From contig JAGRJZ010000244.1 of NCBI GenBank assembly GCA_020442505.1, positions 1 to 6,250 of the forward strand: DNA of 6,250 nucleotides, in the 5' to 3' direction. The position numbers and the translations under genes are program-made. The stretch is from Alphaproteobacteria bacterium. GTDB lineage: Bacteria; Pseudomonadota; Alphaproteobacteria; Micavibrionales; Micavibrionaceae. Every line of letters begins with the position of its first letter. Within the stretch, counting starts at the first letter, position 1. Below the pieces are notes generated by a model, which was given only the letters and a program-made list of their open reading frames with translations, did no database searches and was not told where the DNA came from. Below, piece after piece: positions 1 to 5,784 of the stretch.

Positions 1-605
1 GGCATCATACCCAGAATGGTTTTCTCTTTGTTATAAATCCCCGCGATATTATCGACGGAGCCGTTCGGGTTGGCTTCTTGCGTCACAACGCCGCGCGCGT
101 CGCAATAGCGAAACGCCACGCGATCCTCGCTTTCAAGCGTCTGCAAAATCTCGTCATTGGCGAAATAGTTGCCCTCGCCATGCGCGATCGGGACGGTCAT
201 CACGCCGCCTTCGGTCAAATTTCCGGTGAAATCGCTCCCGGTCGTCTCGCACCGCAAATGAACCTGCTTACAGATAAACTTCAGCGAATTGTTCCGCAGC
301 AACGCCCCGGGCAAGAGCCGCGTTTCGACCAGCATCTGGAACCCGTTGCACACACCGAAGATACGAGTCCCCTGCTCCGCCTTACGGATTACTTCTTTCA
401 TGATCGGTGAATGCGCGGCCATCGCGCCGCAGCGCAGATAATCCCCGTACGAAAACCCACCGGGCAGAATAATCAAATCCGGATTGCCGATATCGGTCTC
501 CTTGTGCCATACCATTTGCGGGGCCCGGCCTGTGACTCGCTGGACCGCCATGGCCATATCCTTTTCCCGGTTCGTGCCGGGAAAGACGATGATGGAGGTC
601 TTCAT
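1..605 (-). CDS. purQ: Phosphoribosylformylglycinamidine synthase, glutaminase subunit PurQ (3' end beyond window)
   Basis: PurQ releases ammonia from glutamine for the PurL subunit, which turns FGAR into FGAM in cytoplasmic de novo purine synthesis. The 201 visible residues read as a class I glutamine amidotransferase. They start MKTSIIVFPGTNRE, followed by the GGFSYGDYLRCGA block at about 49-61, the nucleophile elbow FGVCNG with catalytic Cys86, AHGEG at 141-145 and NPNGS at 179-183. The frame is open to the window edge and stops just short of where the catalytic His/Glu (HPE-like) motif is expected, so about 20-30 C-terminal residues are missing. The start is the ATG at 603-605 (complement). 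It overlaps the TGA of the upstream zeta gene as ATGA, with a GGGG-rich ribosome site inside that gene, so the two are probably translationally coupled. The usual partner purS is not in this transcript but on the opposite strand behind purC. Confidence 0.96.
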   Translation of the reverse strand, partial: MKTSIIVFPGTNREKDMAMAVQRVTGRAPQMVWHKETDIGNPDLIILPGGFSYGDYLRCGAMAAHSPIMKEVIRKAEQGTRIFGVCNGFQMLVETRLLPGALLRNNSLKFICKQVHLRCETTGSDFTGNLTEGGVMTVPIAHGEGNYFANDEILQTLESEDRVAFRYCDARGVVTQEANPNGSVDNIAGIYNKEKTILGMM

Positions 606-931
606 TCCCCAGTCTCCGCCATGATTTGTTCCCGTGCCTTTTCATGGAACTTTTGCAGCTCCGTATCCACCACGCGATCGGAGATTTCGACGTTCTTGGC
701 CTGCATATCGAACAAAACCTTGCGTTTGATGTCGTCGAATCCGGGCTCGTCCAGATTGGCCGCGACGACTTCCTTCGCATAGACCTGAGCTTCCGTTTCC
801 GCCAGCCCCATCTTGCCCGCAGCCCACAGACCAAGCAACTTGGCGGTGCGCGCTTCGATCTTGAAGGCAAGCTCTCCGTCATGCGCGAATTTCTTTTCAA
901 ACGCGTCCTTCCGATCGTCAAAATTGGCCAT
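602..931 (-). CDS. F1-ATPase inhibitor zeta-type protein (DUF1476 family)
   Basis: The protein is 109 residues, soluble and highly charged, the normal size for this family. It reads MANFDDRKDAFEKKFAHDGE at the start, then KLLGLWAA (31-38), YAKEVV (51-56) and DEPGFDDIKRKV (61-72), all typical of DUF1476. The characterised member is the zeta subunit of Paracoccus denitrificans, which binds F1 and blocks ATP hydrolysis by ATP synthase through its N-terminal segment; that role here is inferred from family membership. An upstream in-frame ATG eight codons earlier is possible. However, the ATG at 929-931 has a strong GGGAGGAAAC ribosome site directly before it and gives the conserved family N-terminus, so it is preferred. 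The stop codon overlaps the purQ start, suggesting a zeta-purQ transcript. It diverges from purC across 122 bases. Confidence 0.93.
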   Translation of the reverse strand: MANFDDRKDAFEKKFAHDGELAFKIEARTAKLLGLWAAGKMGLAETEAQVYAKEVVAANLDEPGFDDIKRKVLFDMQAKNVEISDRVVDTELQKFHEKAREQIMAETGE

Positions 932-990
932 GTTTCCTCCCGTCCTTGATGGCAAGTTTTGTAAAAACGACAGACAAGCATTTCTATCAT

Positions 991-1019
991 TTGAAATTCA
1001 TGAAATCCATTGTTATATG
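991..1019 (+). promoter_or_regulatory. Putative sigma-70 type extended -10 promoter for purC-purS
   Basis: TTGAAA at 991-996 is followed after 17 bases by TATATG at 1014-1019, which is preceded by TG at 1011-1012 in the extended -10 position. Transcription would begin near 1026, about 28 bases before the purC ATG. The 8-base palindrome TTCATGAA (997-1004) lies between the two boxes and might be an operator, but it is short. I could not pick a convincing promoter for the divergent zeta-purQ pair. The call rests on pattern and position only. Confidence 0.5.
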
Positions 1020-1053
1020 AAACCCTGTCATCAAAAAATATAAGGACCCGGCG

Positions 1054-1911
1054 ATGAGCAAACGCAGACAACTTTACGACGGCAAGGCAAAAACCATTTT
1101 CGAAGGGCCGGAGCCGGGGACCGTCATCCAGTACTTCAAAGACGACACCTCCGCCTTTGACGGCGTCAAGAAAGCCGTCATTTCGGGCAAGGGTGTCCTG
1201 AACAACCGGATATCTGCCCACATCATGACAAAGCTGGAGGGGATCGGGATCCCCACGCATTTCATCCGTTCCCTGAACATGCGCGAGCAACTCGTCCGAC
1301 AGCTTGAAATCATCCCGGTCGAGCTCGTCATGCGGAACATCGCCGCCGGCTCTCTGTGTAAACGCTATGGAATTCCGGAGGGAACCGTCTTGCAACAACC
1401 GCTGGTCGAGTTTTTCTACAAAAGCGACGAATTGCACGATCCGCTCGTCAGCGAGCAGCACATCATGAATTTCGGCTGGGCCTGGCCGGACGAGCTGGAG
1501 GAAATGGTTCACATGGCCTGGCGCGTGAACGATTACCTGAACGGTCTGTTCGCCGGAATGGGTCTGAAACTGGTGGATTTCAAGCTGGAATTCGGGCGGC
1601 TGTGGGGGGAGAACGGGGAGCTTTATATCCTGTTGGCCGACGAGATATCCCCGGATTCGTGCCGCCTGTGGGATGCCGCGACGGGCGAGAAGCTGGATAA
1701 GGACCGCTTCCGCTACGATCTGGGCGATCTGACCGAGGGCTATCAGAAAATCGCCCGAAAACTCGGGCTGATCCCGGAAGGCGGTCTGGTCAAGGACGGA
1801 ACCTTCGACGAAGAACTGGCGGAATCCCTGGGCGATATCGAAAACGAACTGGCCCGCAAAAGCCACTGGAAGGGCTTGAAAGTCGTTTCAAAGAAACCAA
1901 GAAAGGTATAA
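1054..1911 (+). CDS. purC: Phosphoribosylaminoimidazole-succinocarboxamide synthase (SAICAR synthetase)
   Basis: PurC joins CAIR and aspartate using ATP to form SAICAR in cytoplasmic purine synthesis. The 285-residue product carries the family landmarks in order: YDGKAK nucleotide-binding start (8-13), FKDDTSAFDG (28-37), GKGVLNNRIS (45-54), IIPVELVMRNIAAGS (86-100), LVDFKLEFGR (173-182), DEISPDSCRLWD (196-207) and DKDRFR (215-220). The ATG at 1054 has AAGGA seven bases upstream (1042-1046). The catalytic core ends near residue 240. The remaining 45 or so charged residues are a C-terminal extension beyond the roughly 240-255 residues common for bacterial PurC. The gene is followed six bases later by purS and is probably co-transcribed with it. 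Confidence 0.97.
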   Translation: MSKRRQLYDGKAKTIFEGPEPGTVIQYFKDDTSAFDGVKKAVISGKGVLNNRISAHIMTKLEGIGIPTHFIRSLNMREQLVRQLEIIPVELVMRNIAAGSLCKRYGIPEGTVLQQPLVEFFYKSDELHDPLVSEQHIMNFGWAWPDELEEMVHMAWRVNDYLNGLFAGMGLKLVDFKLEFGRLWGENGELYILLADEISPDSCRLWDAATGEKLDKDRFRYDLGDLTEGYQKIARKLGLIPEGGLVKDGTFDEELAESLGDIENELARKSHWKGLKVVSKKPRKV

Positions 1912-1917
1912 CGTTTC

Positions 1918-2157
1918 ATGAAAGCAACCGTTCACATCATGTTGAAAAAGGGCGTTTTGGACCCGCAAGGAAAAGCCATCGGGCACGCGCTGGAAAATCT
2001 GGGCTTCGAGGACGTCGGCGATGTCCGGCAGGGAAAAGTCATTGAGATCGAAGTCGGCGCTTCCACAACCAAAGCGCAAATCGAGGATATGTGCGACAAG
2101 TTGCTGGCCAATCCGGTGATCGAGGATTACCGGGTCACGCTGGAAGAAATCGCCTAA
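1918..2157 (+). CDS. purS: Phosphoribosylformylglycinamidine synthase subunit PurS
   Basis: PurS is the small structural subunit that brings PurQ and the small-type PurL together in FGAM synthase and helps ammonia transfer. The 79-residue length is typical. Visible family features are MKATVHIMLKKGVLDPQGKAI at the N-terminus (LDPQGKAI being the classic segment), ALENLGF, the DVRQGKVIEIEV strand and the C-terminal NPVIEDYRVTLEE. The start ATG lies six bases after the purC stop, and its ribosome site GAAAGG (1901-1906) lies in the last purC codons, so translation is probably coupled. A purC-purS pairing is ordinary. What is unusual is that purQ is not directly downstream: it is on the other strand to the left, and an unrelated gene follows purS. 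Confidence 0.95.
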   Translation: MKATVHIMLKKGVLDPQGKAIGHALENLGFEDVGDVRQGKVIEIEVGASTTKAQIEDMCDKLLANPVIEDYRVTLEEIA

Positions 2158-2295
2158 ATTTTACATAAATTTTAATCAAATAATTGAAATTGCTTACTTC
2201 CTATTAAGGCCTCCTCCGGTAGAATGGTACAAATGTCGTTTTAACCGGGGCGGAAGCACGTCTTTCGCCTGACTTTGGGGACGGGGAGACAGGAA

Positions 2296-4344
2296 ATGGC
2301 CAGCAATTTGGGAACACTGGAACAGAACATGCCGGTCGGCGCAATTGCCGAGGCAACAGGCGCGGTCACGATTATTCGGGCCGACGGCACGAGCGAAGCC
2401 GCGACAATCGGCACCCCGGTCTATCTGGGCGACGTGGTCGAGACCGCCGGCGACGGCGCGGCGAACATCGTCTTTACCGACGATTCCAGCATGGCGATTT
2501 CCCAAAACGCACATATGAGCATCGACCATTACGACTTCGCCGCCGCCAGCGAAAGCGGCGTGACGGATCTGTCGGTAGATCAGGGCATTTTCGTGTTTAC
2601 CAGCGGCCTGATCGGCCGGGACGACCCGGACAATGTGACGATCGACACGCCGGTCGGCTCGATCGGGATACGCGGCACGACCATCGCCGGCCAGATCAAC
2701 CCCGAAGGCGAAAGCAAAATCACCGTGACCGAAGGCGCGATCGTGGTCCGCAACGCTACGGGCGAGGTGACCCTGACCAACCAGTTCGAAACCGTCCGCC
2801 TGTCAAGCTTTAACAACGGGATCGAACATCTGGGGGTCCTTGATTCGCAGACGATCGGGAACGATTACAACGTCTTACGGACCGTCGCGCCGCAATTCTT
2901 TACGAATGTCGACGGACTGGGCGATGGCGGCGGCACGGTCGAGAATACAAACGGGCCGAGCCCCGGAACGGCGCCCACAGACAGCGGCCCCGGAGATACC
3001 GGGCCGACCGAATCGACACAACCCCAGGCCGAAGCGACGGACTCCGGCACACAGGAAGGAGTACCCGTTGGCGAACCGGCCGGAGAGGACATCCTTCTAC
3101 AAGACGATCTCGTCCAGGAAGATGGCGGAGAGCTTACTTTCGGGGAGGACGTCATCCTCAAGGACACGAATATTCTTGCGGAGCCGCTCCTTAAGGAAAC
3201 AGGGGGCCTACGACCGATCCACGATCCATCGCTGCAAACGGATCCGACCTTGCCGCCGTCTCTCACGGACCCGACGATTTTGCAAGCGGCCACGAGCGCC
3301 ACGCAAAGCCCCCCCCCGTTTGCCCTGAACGTGACGGCGGTCGGGAATTGGCATATCGCCGATACGACCGTTCCCTTCGGTCCCGGCGGAACGTTGGAAG
3401 TCGCGCGAATCAGCGTGCCGACCGGTTACAATCTGAACACGATCCTACACAACGTCACGTTTGACGCCGGAAACGGCCTGACCGGTATTTCGGAGAGCGA
3501 CGCTTTCCACTTCGTCATTGATACGGCGAACCCTACCGCCGGAAGTCTCTTTCTGACACCGGAAGCGTTGAATTTGCTGAACAACGCCACGGACACGATC
3601 AACTTCACGATCCACGCCGCACCGTCCGCAGGCGCGCCGGTGCTCAGCTATAGCGTCCCCATCACGGTCGGGGATCTCGATCAATCCCTGAACGCGGGGG
3701 CGGACGGCCAGACGATTGAGGGGTTTCTAGGAAACGACACCCTTGATGACGCGGCTTTCAACGACGTTACCCTCAACGGCGGAAACGGGACCGATTATCT
3801 TAACGTTACAGGCACAGGAGCGACCGCCGACGGGGGCGCGGGAGACGACGATATCGTCGTGGCGGTTTCCGCCACGACGGGGTCCCCCACCCTGCTCCGC
3901 GGCGGTGAGGGCGACGACACGATCGATGTTTTCTCTTTCAACCCCCTCACCGGTTTGGGTATCGACGGGGGCGCGGGAGAGGACTCGCTTTTTGTCAGAG
4001 ACACGCTCGATTTTTCCGGCGCCAGCGGCAACGTTCTGTCCGGCGTCGAAACGATAAGCGTCCTTTCCGGCAACACGCTGACCCTAGACCTGTCGGACGT
4101 TCTGGACCTTCTGAGCCAAAGCGACCTGGAAATAAACGGAAAACAGGTCCTGAAGATCGGGGGAAATGGGAGTTTGAATATAGACGACCCCTCTGTGTCG
4201 GGCTTTATTGCAATCGATAGTGGATCATCGGTCTTTGGAGCACCAACACCTTCTGGAACAGATAACATATACCAGTACACGGATGCTGGAGGCACTGAGT
4301 ATCAACTGATAGTCAGCTCGGATGTGAGTACATTTGTCATATAA
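2296..4344 (+). CDS. FecR-domain protein with RTX-like repeats, probable type I secreted surface protein
   Basis: I recognise domains but not a named gene. The product is 682 residues and strongly acidic, with no signal peptide. Residues about 15-170 form a FecR-type domain: a Gly-rich beta pattern, then VYLGDVVETAGDGAANIVF (42-60), SSMAISQNAHMSI, and the signature DTPVGSIGIRGTT at 117-129. Residues 205-340 are a Pro/Thr/Gly/acidic linker. Residues 341-460 look beta-rich. Four RTX-like nonapeptides follow (GGNGTDYLN, GGAGDDDIV, GGEGDDTID, GGAGEDSLF, about 495-568). The C-terminus has a LDLSDVLDLL segment and ends in a hydrophobic strand with terminal VI, as in many type I secretion substrates. 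The RTX motifs suggest calcium-assisted folding outside the cell. The ATG at 2296 is preferred over an in-frame TTG at 2275 because GGGGAG (2283-2288) lies at correct spacing. No transporter genes are in the window. The last 50 or so codons are lower in GC than the rest. The exact function (adhesin or matrix protein) is unknown. Confidence 0.82.
   Translation: MASNLGTLEQNMPVGAIAEATGAVTIIRADGTSEAATIGTPVYLGDVVETAGDGAANIVFTDDSSMAISQNAHMSIDHYDFAAASESGVTDLSVDQGIFVFTSGLIGRDDPDNVTIDTPVGSIGIRGTTIAGQINPEGESKITVTEGAIVVRNATGEVTLTNQFETVRLSSFNNGIEHLGVLDSQTIGNDYNVLRTVAPQFFTNVDGLGDGGGTVENTNGPSPGTAPTDSGPGDTGPTESTQPQAEATDSGTQEGVPVGEPAGEDILLQDDLVQEDGGELTFGEDVILKDTNILAEPLLKETGGLRPIHDPSLQTDPTLPPSLTDPTILQAATSATQSPPPFALNVTAVGNWHIADTTVPFGPGGTLEVARISVPTGYNLNTILHNVTFDAGNGLTGISESDAFHFVIDTANPTAGSLFLTPEALNLLNNATDTINFTIHAAPSAGAPVLSYSVPITVGDLDQSLNAGADGQTIEGFLGNDTLDDAAFNDVTLNGGNGTDYLNVTGTGATADGGAGDDDIVVAVSATTGSPTLLRGGEGDDTIDVFSFNPLTGLGIDGGAGEDSLFVRDTLDFSGASGNVLSGVETISVLSGNTLTLDLSDVLDLLSQSDLEINGKQVLKIGGNGSLNIDDPSVSGFIAIDSGSSVFGAPTPSGTDNIYQYTDAGGTEYQLIVSSDVSTFVI
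3309..3317 (+). repeat. Nine-base poly-C tract inside the FecR/RTX gene
   Basis: Nine consecutive C residues span the codons for Ser338-Pro339-Pro340-Pro341, at the junction of the linker and the beta-rich domain. Slippage by one or two bases would shift the frame and remove the RTX repeats and the C-terminal export region. The tract is seen directly; phase variation is only a possibility. Confidence 0.9.
3828..3980 (+). repeat. 18-base exact direct repeat encoding RTX-like Asp-Gly-Gly-Ala-Gly units
   Basis: The same 18 bases, beginning CGACGGGGGCGC, occur at 3828-3845 and 3963-3980, 135 bases (45 codons) apart and in the same frame. Both encode DGGAG followed by Asp or Glu, the core of RTX-like nonapeptides. 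The nucleotide identity suggests internal duplication of a repeat unit of the FecR/RTX gene. Confidence 0.8.
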
Positions 4345-4382
4345 ATACTAATACCCCTCAATTGTAAAGTTTTTCCAATTCG

Positions 4383-4406
4383 TCATCCCAGTGAAAACCC
4401 GGATGA
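4383..4406. repeat. Short inverted repeat upstream of the PEP-CTERM gene
   Basis: TCATCC (4383-4388) and GGATGA (4401-4406) are perfect 6-base arms around a 12-base spacer, between the FecR/RTX stop and the sigma-54 promoter candidate. No T run follows, so it is a poor intrinsic terminator. Its centre lies about 57 bases before the predicted transcription start, so an activator-binding role is conceivable but unproven; such sites are usually further upstream. Confidence 0.35.
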
Positions 4407-4425
4407 TGTCCCTGAGAAATTTTGA

Positions 4426-4441
4426 CGGCCGCTGAGTTGCA
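4426..4441 (+). promoter_or_regulatory. Putative sigma-54 (RpoN) -24/-12 promoter for the PEP-CTERM gene
   Basis: GG at 4427-4428 and GC at 4439-4440 are separated by exactly ten bases. The -24 element reads CGGCCG against consensus TGGCAC, and the -12 element reads TTGCA, a full match. The GG and GC pairs required by sigma-54 are both present. Transcription would start near 4452, leaving a leader of about 49 bases before the ATG at 4501. No well-spaced sigma-70 pair was found here; TTGACG (4422-4427) and CATAAT (4440-4445) are only 12 bases apart. PEP-CTERM genes are known in some bacteria to depend on RpoN and the PrsK/PrsR system. Confidence 0.5.
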
Positions 4442-4500
4442 TAATTCAAAAAAACGTGATAACGCTTTTTCATCTCACACTAATGAAGGGAACATGTGAA

Positions 4501-5148
4501 ATGAAAAAACTTTTGCCGAAGGTCTTCTCTGCTGTAGCCGGCGCCTTTCTTTTTACTTCTCAAGCTGCTATTAATACCGCTGATGCTGCTGTTGTTGAAG
4601 CCAATTTTTCGGAGCTGGTTCTCCCAGTTGGGGTTGCATATCATGGCAATTCTGTTTCTGATGACGTGACCAATCTACTTGTGGAAGGGGGTCCCCCAGG
4701 CCAGCTTTTCTCTTATGGAATGACCTCATCGGGAGGTTATCCAAGCAATCTTTTTCTTGACCAGCTTCATGGTGATATGACTCTCTCTTGGGGAGGATAT
4801 CCTGTAAAAGATCTTTCGATTACTTTCCTGAAGCAAGTCCCTGGCTCTTTCGACGCACCTATTTTCTGGACAGATGTGGATGGAATGGTTTCGTTTGACA
4901 CGCTTCACTTTGACGGTCCCGGCGGCCCTTCCGAGGTCTTCGTTGATTTTGGTTTTATAGGAACGATCGTCGATTTTGGTTTCGATGTAGCAGGGAATGG
5001 AATTGAAATAGTGTCTTGGGATGACGATCCGAGAACACCCTCCTCCGGCATTCCCACACCGGGGTCCCTCGCGTTGCTTGGGATCGGAGTAGCCGGACTT
5101 GCAGCCTCTTCCCGTAGAAGAAAACAAAACACGCCGCAACCGAAATAG
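4501..5148 (+). CDS. PEP-CTERM sorting-domain protein (PTPG variant), secreted, function unknown
   Basis: The 215-residue product is a likely exosortase substrate. Residues 1-29 are a Sec signal peptide (MKKLLPK, hydrophobic core AVAGAFLF, likely cleavage after ADA). The mature part is beta-rich, acidic and cysteine-free, with many Gly, Phe and Asp residues and no catalytic motif that I recognise. The tail has the three-part sorting signal: IPTPG at 184-188, a hydrophobic span SLALLGIGVAGLAA (189-202) and the basic cluster RRRK (205-208). In this family the tail is cut by a membrane exosortase and the protein is released to the surface or matrix, often alongside exopolysaccharide export; no exosortase gene is in the window. 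The ATG at 4501 is chosen over one at 4456 because it begins the signal peptide and has GAAGGGA (4485-4491) at good spacing. The earlier ATG also lies almost at the predicted transcription start. GC content (about 47% in hand-counted lines) is lower than in neighbouring genes. Confidence 0.88.
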   Translation: MKKLLPKVFSAVAGAFLFTSQAAINTADAAVVEANFSELVLPVGVAYHGNSVSDDVTNLLVEGGPPGQLFSYGMTSSGGYPSNLFLDQLHGDMTLSWGGYPVKDLSITFLKQVPGSFDAPIFWTDVDGMVSFDTLHFDGPGGPSEVFVDFGFIGTIVDFGFDVAGNGIEIVSWDDDPRTPSSGIPTPGSLALLGIGVAGLAASSRRRKQNTPQPK

Positions 5149-5169
5149 TCAAAAACCGGATACCAGGCC

Positions 5170-5187
5170 GAGGCAAGGCTCTGCCTC
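5170..5187. terminator. Hairpin between convergent genes, weak terminator candidate
   Basis: GAGGCA (5170-5175) and TGCCTC (5182-5187) form a 6-base GC-rich stem with a 6-base loop, in the 49-base gap between the convergent PEP-CTERM and response regulator genes. There is no T run immediately after it on either strand; on the minus strand a TTTTT comes about 15 bases later. It may help end transcription from both sides, but it is not a canonical intrinsic terminator. Confidence 0.35.
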
Positions 5188-5197
5188 CCCGCAGTGC

Positions 5198-5671
5198 CTA
5201 GCGCGCGGGGGTCTCGTCACCGCTTTGCAAAGACGACACGGGCGGCGCATCCTCGTGCCCGAGCCATTTGTTTGTCCGCAAGTATTCGGCCAACATCGTA
5301 CTAACCTTGCCAATATCGTCTTTCAAAAGATAACCGGCGACCTTCAGGCCATAAGCCCGCTCCATGTCCGATTCGCGGCGAGACGTCGTCAGCATAAAGG
5401 GCACGTTCTTTTTCAGACGCTCGTCGCTATGAACGGCCTCCAGAAAAGAAAATCCATCCATCCGGGGCATATTGATGTCCACCAGAATCAAACAAGGCTG
5501 GGAAATTCTGTCCTCCTTCTCCCCGTTCAGAATATCCAACGCCACCGCCCCGTCCTCCGCGACATAGAGAGGGTTTTGGATATCGTCTTTTCTAAAAGCA
5601 CGCCGGACGATCTCGACGTCGACGTCGTTATCCTCCAAAATCAGAATCGGTACCAGGTTTTTATCTGACAT
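5198..5671 (-). CDS. Receiver-only response regulator, Rcp1-like CheY family
   Basis: The 157-residue cytoplasmic protein is a single receiver domain with no output domain. Visible key residues are the acidic pair Glu13-Asp14 (ILEDNDVD), the phospho-acceptor Asp65 in LILVDINMPRMDG, Thr95/Thr96 in MLTTS and Lys117 in GYLLK. The pattern VDVEIVRRAF, NPLYVAEDG, NMPRMDG, LTTS and VAGYLLK is that of Rcp1-type regulators, which often serve phytochrome-like or other PAS/GAF histidine kinases as phospho-relay or binding partners. The last 20 or so residues are a Ser/Pro/acidic tail. The ATG at 5669-5671 (complement) has a purine-rich GGAAGGGAG ribosome site about ten bases upstream. It diverges from a membrane sensor gene, which is the natural candidate for its kinase. 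The output target cannot be told from sequence; protein-protein signalling is more likely than direct DNA binding. Confidence 0.92.
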   Translation of the reverse strand: MSDKNLVPILILEDNDVDVEIVRRAFRKDDIQNPLYVAEDGAVALDILNGEKEDRISQPCLILVDINMPRMDGFSFLEAVHSDERLKKNVPFMLTTSRRESDMERAYGLKVAGYLLKDDIGKVSTMLAEYLRTNKWLGHEDAPPVSSLQSGDETPAR

Positions 5672-5718
5672 GTGGTTTCGTCTCCCTTCCGAAAAAAATA
5701 TGCGGACAACGCCCTAAC

Positions 5719-5761
5719 ATACGATACAATACACAGTTGTATTAAACTGACACGATCGTAT
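5719..5761. promoter_or_regulatory. Nested inverted repeats between divergent signalling genes, possible operator
   Basis: Outer arms ATACGAT (5719-5725) and ATCGTAT (5755-5761) are perfect 7-base inverted repeats. Inner arms ATACAA (5724-5729) and TTGTAT (5737-5742) are perfect 6-base inverted repeats with a 7-base spacer. The right outer arm also overlaps the palindrome ACGATCGT (5752-5759). They occupy the middle of the 113-base gap between the response regulator and the sensor gene. I found no confident -35/-10 pair on either strand. A shared operator for both genes is an inference. Confidence 0.45.
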
Positions 5762-5784
5762 ATCAAAGGAAAGGATAAACTGGC

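Noticed and set aside
382..1866. A 494-codon open frame on the minus strand across purC, the zeta gene and part of purQ
   Set aside because: It lies antisense to the well-supported purC and out of frame with zeta and purQ. Its translation has no recognisable domain, so it is a by-product of codon bias.
2184..2225. Sigma-70 promoter for the FecR/RTX gene (TTGAAA at 2184 with TATTAA at 2202, or TTGCTT at 2190 with TAGAAT at 2220)
   Set aside because: Spacings of 12 and 24 bases are outside the usable range. The gap 2158-2295 also has no GG-N10-GC pair, so the promoter remains unidentified.
2275..2295. A TTG-initiated seven-codon extension of the FecR/RTX protein
   Set aside because: The extension (GTGRQE) covers the ribosome-binding sequence GGGGAG, and the ATG at 2296 is correctly spaced from it.
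2840..3328. Overlapping frames on both strands inside the FecR/RTX gene
   Set aside because: Their products are Arg/Pro/Ser-rich without known motifs, typical of alternate frames of a GC-rich gene.
4360..4380. AATTG/CAATT inverted repeat after the FecR/RTX stop as a terminator
   Set aside because: The stem is only five AT-rich pairs with an 11-base loop and no following T run, so it would be too weak to terminate.
4456..4500. Upstream in-frame ATG for the PEP-CTERM protein
   Set aside because: It would place 15 extra residues before a clear Sec signal peptide, has no good ribosome site, and lies almost at the predicted transcription start.
4726..5139. A 137-codon minus-strand frame opposite the PEP-CTERM gene
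   Set aside because: There is no ribosome site or known domain, and the plus-strand gene has a signal peptide and sorting tail.
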